From: Phanerochaete sordida | Lineage: Eukaryota > Basidiomycota > Agaricomycetes > Polyporales > Phanerochaetaceae | NCBI GenBank assembly: GCA_019973155.2 | Contig: BPQB01000022.1 | Span: 1 to 64,000 of the forward strand | Direction of reading: 5' to 3' | Length of the DNA: 64,000 bases | In this document: piece by piece, positions 11,458-22,991 of the stretch | Layout of the letters: each line of letters begins with the position of its first letter | Numbering within the stretch: position 1 is the stretch's first letter | Notes under the pieces: generated by a model | What the model was told of the DNA's origin: nothing | Database searches by the model: none | Seen by the model: only the letters and a program-made list of their open reading frames with translations | Program-made: the position numbers and the translations under genes

Positions 11458-12491
11458 AACGTTGCAAGTGACGAAGGATGAATCAGCTCTCTACCCTTTA
11501 TACTGCCCCGAGACGTCCGTACTACATCGCCAGCCGTTTGTTCCACGACGAGAATTGAGAGCACCATACTGTCCTGGGCGCGACCGCTCGTGGAGGCTGT
11601 ACGATCCCGTGGCAAACATCTGCTGAATATCACGGAGGACCTTACACCACGATGCGGCCTGCTCGGACAAATGAAGGAGAGGTCGTTCCAAGGATATGAG
11701 CATGCCAACAATGACTTAGATGTACCCAAGGGTGATCCAGGGACGCAAACGTGGATTATGTCCTGACGGATATAAGCCAGTCAATTCTTGTTGTGCCTGA
11801 GGGAGATTCGCACATCTTTCGTATTTGGACGAAGTGACACCACGATCAGGACACGACGGCTTCCAAATTGACCAGGTGTGGGAAATGAGTGTCGTGAAGG
11901 CACTCCGAGAGTCCGATGGCGGAACGCGCATCGGCAAAGCGAGGACGAATTCGCACCACGAACAGGCCAACATGCGAGCAGTAGAGAGGCCGAGAGCGCG
12001 AATGCCACGGAGGTGCGATGACGCCGCGCCGGTCGGGGAATGCATCATGTGCGCCATGGCTGCAGCCCGCCCACCACGGGCAATTCGGGACCGCGCATCG
12101 TCAGACAGCTTCAAAGAGCCGCGCTGTGCTGGTAAAATATCACGGGCGCGTCTAACGCGGAGACTCTACGCCCAGACGTTGCCATTGCGCTCCAGGAAGG
12201 GCTGCACCGTTAGGGCTACGCGATGGCGATTACCTTGATGGTTTGGCTGGTCCCGTGTCTAATCACTCCGATAGGGTCCGAAGCGGATGATGCGCAGAGG
12301 TCAACAATCAACATACGGTATGCTCTTTGCACACCGATATTCCAGATTGATCAAAAGCCGGCGTACTCATAGGGTGGTGCATCTATTTGCAGAGCTAGTG
12401 ACCAGCCTGATACGCGCATTTGATAGCACATCCACTCGTTAAAATATATACTTGAATTCCTAGACGTCATGAACGGGCAGTATGTATGTAG
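11458..12491. other. intergenic, no supported gene
   Basis: Frames of up to 137 codons (11825-12238 plus; 12114-11716 minus) show no motif or paralog. It separates the promoter of ICMT-like 3 from the 3' end of the ZIP transporter gene. Confidence 0.5.
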
Positions 12492-13904
12492 TTACGCCCA
12501 ACGTGCCAATACTGCCATCAAGCAGGACCCGACAACCGTGCAGGAAACCGCGTATGTGAGCCGCCCGTTCGACCAGGCCATCGTGTCTTTGCAGTGCAGG
12601 AACTCCCTGGCTAATAGCTATGTGCCAGTGTTAGCGAATAGTTCCCGTACGCTTCGGGCCCGAGCATACCTGGACCATGCTCGTGTAGATCAGGATTCCC
12701 GCACTGAAAGAGTCCAGGATCCCGCTGACAATGCTCGCGGTCGCACTGTCAGGGTTGTATGATGTCCGTAGGCCCAAGCCTATCGCGACTCCTGCGAAAC
12801 GACACGCGAGTCAGCGTCCGATCTTTGCCATAGAAAGTGGCAGCAGGCGTACCAAGGGGCGTCATGATCCCGTACAGTATGGCACCGACGATAGGCACGT
12901 ACGTGTATCCTGGCGGCAACTTCATGTACGCCAGGCGGGAGCCAACACCCATACCCTCGAAAAGCTCTTCATGAACGCGTAAGTTAAAGCATAGCGGCAC
13001 GAGACAAAGGAAAGGACCCACGGTGTACAACGATAACGATAAACAATATGACAAAGTCCGACGAGACGGCGAGCGTCATGCCGATCAGTACGCTAGAATA
13101 GAGCTAGGTGAGCGACACCAGCCCGATAGAGTTTGAAGACTTGCCTATGAAGGAGAATCCCGAACTCGAGAATTGCGACGCCGATGATTTGCGTCGCCGG
13201 GGAGTCCATGACGCCACGCGACTGTTGTTCACAGTCTGGAAGTACGACTTGCGACGATGAGGTCTTGGGCGTTGGGCTCGTGACCGATGAAGGTCGCGCT
13301 AGCGTCGCGCCATACTTCGGGATCGAGGGCTCGATAAGGATCGTAGGTGCTGCACAGCAGGGCGATGGGCCAATGTCGTCGTGCTCAACGCCAATCGACG
13401 CGAGCTTCGCGGTACCCCACCGGAAGGCGACCAGCTCGACGATGAACATTGTGAATATACTCATCATGACGAGGGCGAGGGCGTAGGGCTTTTCAGAGAC
13501 TATTTGTCAATGGAGAGACGCAAAGAGGCTGTGACGTCCACATACATATTCAAGCCACGCAGGGGATAGGCACGGAGAGGAAAGTTCGTCGAGTGCGGGG
13601 TCGAGGAGATGTATGAACGCTGTCGCGATCTGGCACCCATCATGAGTCCCGCATGCCGATGAGATATGGCAGAAATGCTCACGATAACACCGCTCCCAAA
13701 GAACTTGGCAAAGTCGAACACATTCTGGGACAAGAGCGGGCGCACGCGCGGTGACTGGTATGCAAGCACAGGGAAGAGCGCGCCTGCGATAGAGCCGAGG
13801 AGGATCACAAAGACGGAAGCAATGCGCAAGCTTGTGTTGCTGGTCACACCGCCTCCGGGGCCGCATGAGCCTGCATCGTCGCGTGCAGCAAGAACGTGGT
13901 TCAT
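12492..13904 (-). CDS. ZIP family zinc/iron transporter
   Basis: Seven exons on the minus strand: 13904-13683, 13629-13546, 13488-13145, 13092-13022, 12966-12853, 12791-12670 and 12617-12492, about 360 residues, all in frame. ZIP proteins bring zinc or iron into the cytosol. Helix 1 is in RIASVFVILLGSIAGALFP. The family marks are ATAFIHLLDPAL, EFGILLHSVLIGMTLAV (HSxxxG metal-binding helix 4), HQLFEGMGVGSRLA (helix 5) and the C-terminal AVLARWA. The intron after exon 3 has a GC donor (AG|GCAAGT) and is required to join LLH to SVLIG. The variable loop between helices 3 and 4 has almost no histidine, unlike the His-rich metal sensor of many family members, but does hold a Cys pair. The protein looks complete and functional; plasma membrane location is the usual one. 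Confidence 0.92.
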
Positions 13905-14637
13905 GTCGTAGGATGTCGTGGAACGTGGGTGGGAGACGTCGTCGAGCCGGGGCATCTCCGCCTGGAAGCCTTATATGCGTGCGAGATCGACCAGAACAGT
14001 CGCTCCATGTCCGCAGCGGTTGACGTGCCTGGTCGCACAGTCTTCGGCACGACCCAATGTCGGTGATGTCGTGGGTGAGGAAGGTACGAGACCCCCAGAC
14101 GGTATGGTTATCTCGCTGGGCAAATAGTTGGCCAAGGGCTGGACTAAGATAAGAACATATACTTAACGTACATATTCTTCCAGCGATACGCTGTGGCATG
14201 GGTGCGACGGTATGAATGCGTCCGAGGTGCCATTCGTGACTGTGAGGGTACCTGGGCAGGAAAGATGTCCGATAGACAGTGTTTGGAGCGTGCACAACGA
14301 AGCTACACCACGGGGACGCGGATCTCATGCACCTTGTGCGGGAAGCCAAAGAGTCTTGTGGTCGGCTTCCCGACCGTCGCACGCAATGATCTCTGAAATG
14401 TCAGCAGCATTGGAGGCTGCACGATGACGAGTCAAATGCCCTGGTCGATGCGATGTGCTGAGAAAGTATGCTTACCGTATTGTCTTCCAGCTATGGAGCA
14501 TACACCTACGACTGAGGTGGTCACAACATCCAACCATGTCGTAGTATCTTCGTGAGGGGCAGACAACGACTCTGGCTTGAAACGGCCAAGTCCCCAGTGG
14601 TCCAATATCATAAACGCTCCAAAGAATCATGTTATAG
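13905..14637. other. intergenic, no supported gene
   Basis: Lies between the 5' end of the ZIP gene and tRNA-Glu. Short open frames only, with no recognisable product. Confidence 0.5.
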
Positions 14638-14709
14638 TCCGATATGGTGTAGTGGCTAACATTATCGCCTCTCACGCGATAGCCCGGGGTTCGATTCCCC
14701 GTGTCGGAA
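14638..14709 (+). tRNA. tRNA-Glu (anticodon CTC)
   Basis: A 72 nt cloverleaf without intron. The acceptor stem TCCGATA pairs with TGTCGGA, the anticodon stem ATCGC/GCGAT closes the loop CTCTCAC (anticodon CTC), and the T arm is CGGGG-TTCGATT-CCCCG with the B-box GGTTCGATTCC. A T5 run at 14713-14717 is a likely Pol III terminator. An identical tRNA is at 25323-25394 on the other strand. Confidence 0.95.
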
Positions 14710-14819
14710 TCCTTTTTGCCAAGGTCGGCTGCGATGCTGACTAAGCGACAAGCCAATCGGGGAGACTCAGTATTCGGCGTCTACAGCACTTTCCATCCTC
14801 CCCCTCACATTCCGTCAAA

Positions 14820-16872
14820 ATGCAAGCAGGCGGACAGACACCCGTTTTCGTTATGAGTGCGTCTTCACTCCTCGAAGCTGAACTAGTTGACTGAGGCGCG
14901 TGCCGCTCAGATACGACGCCGGAACGACAGACAGGTCGCAAGGCTCAGATTTCTAACATTACCGCCGCGAAGGTGCGTACCTGTTACTCTGGAGCGCGTA
15001 GCGCAGAGCTCAAGCCGGATCCAGACTGTCGCCGACGTCATCAGGACATGTTTGGGCCCGAAAGCAATGCTGAAGATGATTCTGGATCCAATGGGTGGTA
15101 TTCTGTACGTGCATATGCAATAGGCTACGCGTGTACGCTCAACCCTTCTCCACAGGCTGACGAACGACGGAAACGCGATTTTGCGAGAGATTGATGTCGC
15201 GCACCCGGCAGCGAAGAATATGATTGAGCTCAGTCGGACGCAGGATGAGGAGTGCGGTGACGGTACGACGAGTGTCATCATCCTTGGTGCGTGTTCTCGC
15301 TTTGTCGCGCTGGCGAGTCCTCACAGCTGCTCTCAAAGCCGGTGAAATCCTCGCGCAGTCACTCTCCCAGCTTGAACGCGATATCCATCCCGTGGTCATC
15401 ATCTCTGCGTACAACAAGGCGTTGAAGGAGGCCCTCGAGATTGTGAAGCAAATCTCGATACCGATAGACACGTCGGACGACGGCGCGATGCTCGCGCTCA
15501 TCAAGACTTCAATCGGGACAAAGTTCGTGTCGCGCTGGAGCGACTTGATGTGCCGACTTGCACTGGACGCTGTGCGGACCGTCGCGCTCGATGAGGACGG
15601 CGTGAAGAGCGTCGACATCAAGCGGTATGCGCGCGTGGAGAAGATCCCCGGCGGTGAAATCGAGCAGAGTCGCGTTCTTTCCGGCATCATGCTTAACAAG
15701 GACATCACCCACCCCAAGATGCGCCGCCGCATTGTGAACCCACGCATCGTCCTCATCGACTGCCCGCTCGAGTACAAGAAGGGCGAGTCGCAGACGAATA
15801 TCGAGATCTCGAAGGAAGCAGACTGGGCGCGGATCCAGGAACTCGAAGAGGAACAGGTGAAGTCGATGGTGGACCGCATCCTCGAGTTCAAGCCAGACAT
15901 CGTCATCACGGAGAAGGGCATTTCAGGTGCGTGTATGCTGCCCTCGGATTCAGTTTCGTCACCAACGTTCTTGAAGACTACGCGCAACACTTCCTGTACA
16001 AGGCGAACGTCTCTGCCATCCGTCGCGTGCGCAAGTCAGACAACAACCGTATCGCGCGTGCCGTTGGGGCGACGATTGTGAACCGTTTGGAGGACCTCCG
16101 CGAGTCGGACATCGGTACGAAGTGCGGACTGTTCAACATCGAGAAGATTGGCGACGAGTAAGCCTGTCCAGCGCGCTCTAGCCTTTGGCCAACGCTGACG
16201 ACCCGCAGATACTTCACATTCCTCACCGAGTGCTCAACACCGAAGGCGTGCACGGTTCTGCTGCGTGGGCCGTCGAAGGACATCCTGAACGAGATCGACC
16301 GGAACCTGGCGGACGCAATGTCGGTCGCGCGGAACGTGTTCTTCAACCCGATTCTCGCGCCGGGTGGCGGTGCGACGGAGATGGCGATCAGTGTCGGGCT
16401 GCATGCCAAGGCGCGGAGCATCCAGGGCGTCGAGGGCTGGCCCTTCCGTGCCGTCGCGGACGCGATGGAGGTCATTCCGCGCACGCTCGTGCAGAACAGC
16501 GGCGGAAACGCGATTAGGGTGCTCACTGAGCTGAGGGTGAGTCCCGGGTTCTTTCTGGTGCGGGCATTTGCTGAACTTGTGTCTCAGGCAAAGCATGCGA
16601 ACGGCGAGCACTCGTGGGGTATCAACGGCGAGACAGGCAAGATCGTTGACATGAAGGAGTATGGCCTGTACGAGTCTGCCAGCGTGAAGGTACGTAGTCT
16701 GCTACCTCCATCTTGTGCTGTCTCTAATACGATCATGCAGATTCAAACCTTCAAAACCGCCATCGAGGCGGCCCGCGTGCTGCTTCGCGTGGACGACGTC
16801 GTGCAGGCGACAAGGAAGGACCGCGAACAGGGCGGCGGTGCCCCAGTTCCGGAAGAGATGCAGCAAGAGTAA
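14820..16872 (+). CDS. cct3: CCT/TRiC chaperonin subunit gamma
   Basis: Nine exons: 14820-14856, 14911-14972, 15007-15104, 15156-15286, 15327-15926, 15977-16157, 16209-16536, 16588-16689 and 16741-16872, about 556 residues, the usual length for CCT3. This is a subunit of the cytosolic group II chaperonin that folds actin, tubulin and WD-repeat proteins using ATP. Group II marks are present: [16 protein letters not shown] (P-loop region), GDGTTSV at about residues 99-105, and [10 protein letters not shown] with [14 protein letters not shown] in the C-terminal equatorial domain. The gamma-specific C-terminal half ([16 protein letters not shown]) fits Cct3 and not other subunits. A tRNA-Glu gene lies 110 nt upstream. 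The second intron is short (34 nt) and its acceptor was chosen to keep [15 protein letters not shown] in frame; that junction is the least sure. Confidence 0.95.
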
Positions 16873-17755
16873 TGTAATGTTAGACATAATACAATGGTAA
16901 CCTCCGTGCTATTTTACATCTTTGCGCTCGCTGCCGACTTTGAACCGCATCACCTCGCCGAACACGCGCACCCGAACCAAGCCTCGCTTTGGAGCCTATT
17001 TGACCTGCGCCCTGACAAGGGTCAGTTTGCCAATCGTGACATGGACGTTCGCGCGAGCACAAACTTGAAGTCGTCCCTAACATTCCACAGCCGCATGAGC
17101 ACTTCACGCTCGTACTACTCGTCGCGCTAATCCGGACTTGCTCGCGGTGAGTCCCTGTGACAGGCGATCGAAGCCCTACATCTAATGCTGCTAGTGCCCA
17201 GGCCAATCCTCTTCATGTTCTCCAAGCATCTGACTTGGCGTGTTGGTGCGTCTTCAGTCAAGGATGCGAGTGATAGTTCTGCCTGACTGACGCGGATATC
17301 GATGGTGCAGATGGTTCCGTGTGCATCGGTCGCACGGTGCGCGGCCTGCGAATCTTATCATGTGAACTTTTGGCTGACGACGTTTCGACACTCTTCATAG
17401 CGTGAAGTCGGAGCTGCCTACGGCAGTACATGGAGAGTCTGGGCTGGACTTCATCACATTGTCCGTCGGCGAATGTCAGCGCGCAGGTAGCTCATCTTTC
17501 GTCGCACTTCCCGTTATTGGCTGAATCAATGAAGCACAGCGCGCGAAGCTATCCGTGTACCGATTACCCACGGATGTCTGGACGTCTTGCTGATAAAGCA
17601 GGTCATTTCAGGACTTCTTGGATGGCGTCACCACGTATCTGCGGACGGATGCTCGCACTATAAGGGTTAGCATCGCTCCGCTGCGACTCGCCTTCTCACC
17701 CGTCGCCTTCTAGACATACCTAACATCCCTTCCTCCTCGACCTGCCACGCCAATC
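16873..17755. other. intergenic; possible gene remnant on minus strand
   Basis: No supported gene. On the minus strand between about 17055 and 16908 one frame reads VHVTIGKLTLVRAQVK, then a TAG, then RGLVRVRVFGEVMRFKVG and on to a stop. The composition looks protein-like, but I can name no family and found no convincing splice sites around the stop. Confidence 0.35.
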
Positions 17756-18624
17756 ATGTCTCTCCCTCTCAAGGGCAAGACTGCCGTCGTAACAGGCTCC
17801 TCACGAGGCATCGGCGCTGCAATCGCGAAGCGACTGGCGGCGGACGGTGCTTCAGTGGTTATCAACTACGTCAGCACAGCGGACGTCGCACTCGTGCTCG
17901 CGGAGGAGATCAACAAGGAGGGCAAGGGCTCCGCCATTACGATCCAGGGCGACATGTCATCCGTCGCGGACGGCGTGCGCGTCATCGAGAAGAGTGCAGA
18001 GCACTTCGGAGGGCACATCGACATTGTCGTCCTCAACGCCGCGCACATGGTCAACGGGCCCCTCGAGGACATCACCGAGGCGGAGTTTGACAAGCACTTC
18101 ACCGTGAACGTGAAGGTGCCGTTGTTCCAAGTGCAGGCTGCAGTGAAGTACATGACTTCAGGTGCGATTTTATCGTCTTCGAGAACCATGAAACTCAAAC
18201 CCCCTTCCCTCGGCAGGCGGTCGCGTCATCTTCCTGTCCTCAAATGTGACTCTGAACACGAGCGTCGGGCCGCAAGTTGCATTGTACGCCGCGACGAAGG
18301 GAGCGGTAGAGCAGTTCAATCGCGTGCTCGCGAAGGAACTCGGAGCGAAGGGTATCACCGTCAACTCGGTCTCCCCGGGCGCTACAGCCACGCCACTTTT
18401 CCTGAGGTCGCATAGCCAGGAGATCGTAGAGCGTACAGCAGCTGCGCACCCCGCGGGAAGGATCGCACAGCCGGAGGATATCGCGCCCATGGTTGCGTTC
18501 CTGTCGCGGGACGAGGCGTCATGGATCAACGGGCAGAACATTTACATCAACAATGTGAGTGGCCGATGGTTGAATATGAGTACGATACTCGCTGATAGGC
18601 TGTCTCCAGGGTTCTGCTGTCTGA
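17756..18624 (+). CDS. short-chain dehydrogenase/reductase (SDR)
   Basis: Three exons: 17756-18161, 18217-18554 and 18610-18624, about 252 residues. Classical SDRs are cytosolic NAD(P)H-dependent oxidoreductases. The cofactor motif TGSSRGIG is at residues 13-20, LNAAHM stands in for the usual NNAG, and the catalytic set is Ser143/144 (FLSSN), Tyr159 and Lys163 in YAATK. PG-ATATPLF and the ending INGQNIYINNGSAV fit the 3-oxoacyl-ACP-reductase-like branch. The final exon is only 15 nt; reading through the donor instead would give a longer, non-homologous tail. The substrate cannot be told from sequence. The stop is 106 nt from the 3' end of the convergent xylanase gene. Confidence 0.9.
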
Positions 18625-18730
18625 GCCTAAAAGTAACGAGCATGTATTACACGATAATGAACACTTTTTGGGAGGACGCTCTACTTCAACGACAGACCCG
18701 CTAAGTACCCTTTCAACTCGAAGAAGCCGC

Positions 18731-20227
18731 TCAAGCACTGAAGCCAGCGGCGATACCGTCGTACGCGGGCTTCTTGACGAAGTTCTGTCGTAGCCATGCG
18801 TCAACATGTGAGCCGGTCTACGATGGAGAAGACGTACCTGGTCCCACGGGCAAGCCGCGCCCTGGCCAGAGAATGTCGAAGGAACCCACGAGTACTTGTC
18901 GGTCCAGTCCCAGACGGTGACGCCCACGCAGGACTCGACGTTCATGCAAGCGGTGATGACGCTGTTGTAGTCCGTCTTCTGCTGTGCGAGCAGTGCAGGC
19001 GTGGACGGCAGCGTCATGCGGATGTCGAGCTCCGTGATAGCGGCCTCGACTCCCTGGGCAGTGAACGTCGAGAGCTGCGTCTGCAGGGCGGGGCCGCTGA
19101 ACTCCCCGACGATGAAGTGGCACTGGAAGCCGATGCCGTCGAGCGGGACGCTCGCCGCCTTGAGCGTCTTCACGAGGTTGAGCAGTGCCGTTGCCTTCGC
19201 GCCGGCAGACTCGATGTTGTACTCGTTGATGTACAGCTTCGCAGCGGGGTCCGCGGCACGCGCGGCCTCGAGCGCGATCTGAGGGTACGTCTCGCCGAGG
19301 ACGTTGAAGAAGACGTCCGTGCGCCACGTGCCGTCGTCGTTGAACGGCTCGTTCACGACGTCCCATGCGTACACCTGCCCCTTGTAGTGGCTAACGAGCG
19401 TGCTGCAGTGGTTTTGGATCACCGAGGTCAGCTGAGCTGCCGTGAAGCTGCCGCTCGACACCCAGCTGGGGAGCTGGTTGTACCACACGCAGTTGTGGCC
19501 TACACAAGCATCATTAGAGGTGTGTTTACCCTGTGAGGGCGAGAAGGAGCGTACCACGGAGGAGCATGCCATTGGTCTTAGCAAGGCTAGCGATCTGGTC
19601 ACCGCCGCTGAAGGTGAAGACCCCCTGCTCGGGCTCTGTCGCATCCTGGAGTGAGTGGTCTGGTAAGCCTGTATCTCACTGTGTAGTTATAGTTTGCTGT
19701 ACTCACCCACTTCATGCTGTTCGCAGGCGAGATCTGGCCGAACATAGTGTTGTCGTCCAGGATCGCGGTGTATGCAGTGTCGGTCAGCTCAGGGTTGTCG
19801 GTGGCGGTACCGAAGTAAAGCTTTCCGGCGGCCTTGGCGAGAGTATGCAGCTTCGCGGTCGAAGTCGCGCCCGAGGCAGGAGCAGTCGATGTGCCAGCGG
19901 GGCGGCTGCTGGGAGGCGCGGGGGACACCGACGCGGCCTGAACTGGTGATCAGCATCGCAGCACGCGTCAAAGCGAATCGTAGTTGGAGGTACATACGCC
20001 GGGGAGACACTGTGAGTAGTATGGGTTAGACACCACGCAAGTCGTGCCCGAGACGCAAGTGGTGGCGCCAGTCCAGCCAATACCACCGCCTTGTAGAATA
20101 TCTCGGTAAGCCAATAGCAATCACACCGTCGGCGAGCGAGCTTACATTGGCCCCACTCTGCAGCCTGGGAAGCGACGAGGGGTACGAGAGCTGCGAGAGC
20201 TACGAGGGACGCGGAAAGCTTGAGCAT
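18731..20227 (-). CDS. endo-1,4-beta-xylanase, GH10 with N-terminal CBM1
   Basis: Six exons on the minus strand: 20227-20146, 20089-19998, 19937-19707, 19645-19555, 19499-18838 and 18784-18731, about 403 residues, all in frame. It is a secreted enzyme that cuts the xylan backbone of plant cell walls. Order: signal peptide ([20 protein letters not shown]), CBM1 cellulose-binding module at about residues 25-57 (EWGQCGGIGWTG, four Cys, YYSQCLPG), a Ser/Pro/Thr linker to about 85, then the GH10 barrel. The acid/base is Glu216 in WDVVNEPF and the nucleophile Glu322 in ITELDIRM. The gene ends with the short exon [17 protein letters not shown]. It is divergent from a CBM-less paralog at 22992, and the two share upstream sequence, so co-regulation is likely. 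Confidence 0.96.
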
Positions 20228-22991
20228 CTTTTGCGACCTTTTTGGAGGTAAGGGTATGTTGCGCTGGTGCAGACGACGTCCTTTTCGTTGACCTTAAGTA
20301 CTACCAGCAGTGCTCGACGTTGGCCACTATTGATGGGAACATTTTCGCAACAATCCTGGACGCACATCTCGTGGTGACCAGGACATGTGAGGCGTACGGG
20401 TGTCGAAATTAGCTCCAACGGATGAAGATTGATCTTCAAAATGGGCCCTGACAGTGTACTGCGCCGAGCTTGGTCCATGGTCCACGGCCGCCATGGCGCG
20501 TGCTCTCGATGGTCGGCGTTACTGAGCCCTCGGAGGAACAGGAGTGCGTACCCCGTGCTCGCTGGCGGCGGGAGCAGTCGCAGAGACCGCACTCGGGGAG
20601 AAGTTCGGCATGTGGACTATGTTCTTGCCCTGGTGACAGAGGAGAAGGGACGCCAATCCGCTTGATGGACCAGTCGTATACACGGCCCGCTCGCGACGCG
20701 TATCTAAAAATAGCACAGCGATCTTCCTCGCGAGACAGAGAAGTTGAGGGGCGTACGTGGCCGAGCGCACCTGAGGAACCTGGTCACGCTGGAGTGCTCT
20801 TCGACGAGGGAAAGCACTGTGGAACATCGACGTCTGCCTGCCAACACCGCCTTTCGAACGGAGGTCAACGACAGAGTTCTGATCAGGAGATCCTCGCCGC
20901 GCTAGTATTCCTAGCTATGGTGAGAGTCCTCAACCGTACTCGGCTTGAGCTGGGTAATTTCTTCCTACTTCGTACAGCGCCCTCGTGGCACTTGGTCCCA
21001 GGCGCCTTCAATTTCATGAACCCTGAATGTGAGTAGCAGGTATGTCCGGACTGTGTCTGCCACCGGGAAGAGATCCGCGCATAGCTGCATACCATGCGAA
21101 GTTTTCACGCACCTAGTCTTTCTGCAAGGGTGTTAAATGACAGAAAGTCAGCGTCCAAAATGTCACACTGCTTTGTGTGGGTTACGTTTCTGCCGTCGAT
21201 AATAAGTAACTCGGCTGGCAGCAGCCTTCGAAATGTCGAGGTCGGGAGACATCACCAGTCGCGAGTATAATATTGTATCCGGCCTTATGACTATGCTCTA
21301 AAGTGCGCTGTCAGAGTATTCAGCTCGATAATTTTGTAGTGGCCCATAGTGCCTCAGGACCAGTGAATATGTCGCGAGCCCGAAACGAGTGATCGTAGCT
21401 GGTATACTATGATAGGCAGTTCGCAGACTACAACGAGATGTATATCAGCCGCCATGGCATATAGAGCGGAAGGACACCAAGAATCTAGAGACGAATCGTC
21501 CGCGGGAGCGTCGATGATACTTGAACATGGTGGTGGTACAAAACGAAGTGCAGTTCTGGGCTGAGCGCGCCCATTTGCCTGCGGAATCCAATCCAGACAC
21601 CGCTCTTCTCCGCCAGCGTTCCTCTATCCGGAGTCTTTGAGGGCTTGGACGATAACTTCCCCCAAAAGATCTGTTTCAAGCCAGCACTATGGGCCACGAC
21701 TTGATATTCAGCCTTTAAGCTCGCTATCTGAATAGTGTACTTCGAGGCTGGTAGCATCCAGGCCTCTTGGATTCGCCATCGGCCCAACTCAACGCACCAG
21801 TGAGTACATTCGAATGAGTGTGAGTCGTGTTCTAAGTTTGACTGACTTTTCAAGCACCGTCCCTGCTACACAGGCAAACACGGTCCGCGAGCTGTCTCAG
21901 ATAATGCACTTATCAAGTGCGTTCAACTCCATTCCCCGTCTTACGCAGCCCCTGGGAGCCACGATCGTGGTCTCTTCTGGGAACTTGCTCCCCGTTCGAG
22001 CCGAGGCTCAATAACAGTGGAGTGCATTGTCTAGCACGAGGCTCCCGAGATCCGATGCTGTAACGATGTTTTGAGCTTCCTTGTTTGCCAAACCAGTCAA
22101 GTCGTCATGCGGCATGTACGCCGCCCCCGATGTCATGTAAGCTAACCGTCTATCAAACCTGGCGGTCAACATGGACTCGTTTGCGTGCACTCAGCTGGGT
22201 TTCCATAATTTCCGCTACAGGCATGAATGCTGTGCTACGTAACATAACATCTACTACGGGCTCCAAGTGGACTGTATGTCATCACCGCTGCACTCATTTG
22301 AGCTTCACGGAAATGAAATTGACTGTGACCAGATGCCGCGAGGGCGCGGTACGAGGTAGGAAAGCATTACCCATCTCGCGCTGGATTTGGTTCACGGTTC
22401 TCACCACGCTTCAATTTGACAGTACTACTCGGATCTGCTGACCGCTGCCTTCCCGCTTGATTATGTAGGGAACGCGGTCTCAGCTGCCGGATGTTGGCGC
22501 GCTGTCATATCGACCTCGAGCGAGAAAATATCTATAGGACCAAGCCAAGGCTTACATTACTCTCCTTTCTCACCGAGACAATGACCAAGAAAGCAGGCGC
22601 ACGGCTCACATGTCAAACGTCTCCCTGCATGCAGCTACCGCGGCTGCTCTCCACACCAATGGGTACGGGCTGTGAATCCCTGTTCTGTCGACACAAAGTA
22701 TCACCGGCTAGCCAGAACGCGGGTCATGTTAAGAGCCGTGGGTCAAGCAGATCGCGGTACGCTGTCATGGTCCCTAGCTTTGGAGTTCGATCCTCATCCT
22801 TTGGAGCTGATTCCATACCCGCGGGCCTCACATGTTCAAGTCACCGCGGGATGTGTGCCTCTGAGTCCTGTGAACATGCTCCCATAAGGAGTGCGCAATG
22901 TGAGGGAGGCTGGTACTTAAAGTCAGCCAAAGAGGTATCTGCTACAGCGGCCAGATATACGAGTACCTTCCAGACCCAACAACTCCTAGGG
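20228..22991. promoter_or_regulatory. shared, mirrored intergenic region of the xylanase pair
   Basis: No supported gene in 2.76 kb. Two blocks are visibly repeated in inverted orientation. Block A is about 20240-20440 (minus) against 22780-22990 (plus); both hold TTGGAGCT, GCCTCACATGT, AAGTCACC or GGTCACC, and TACTTAA near the start of transcription. Block B is about 20900-21030 (minus) against 22310-22440 (plus), both with GAGGGCGC, TACGA-GTAGGAA and CTCACCA. The middle, 21040-22300, has no counterpart and no recognisable gene; a minus-strand frame at 21853-21485 is of unknown status. Confidence 0.65.

Noticed and set aside
15139..15990. 283-codon antisense frame over CCT3
   Set aside because: Antisense shadow of the long fifth exon of CCT3.
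18625..18722. longer C-terminus for the dehydrogenase (ending [12 protein letters not shown])
   Set aside because: Needs reading through a good donor and stop codons; the 15 nt final exon gives the usual SDR length and ending.
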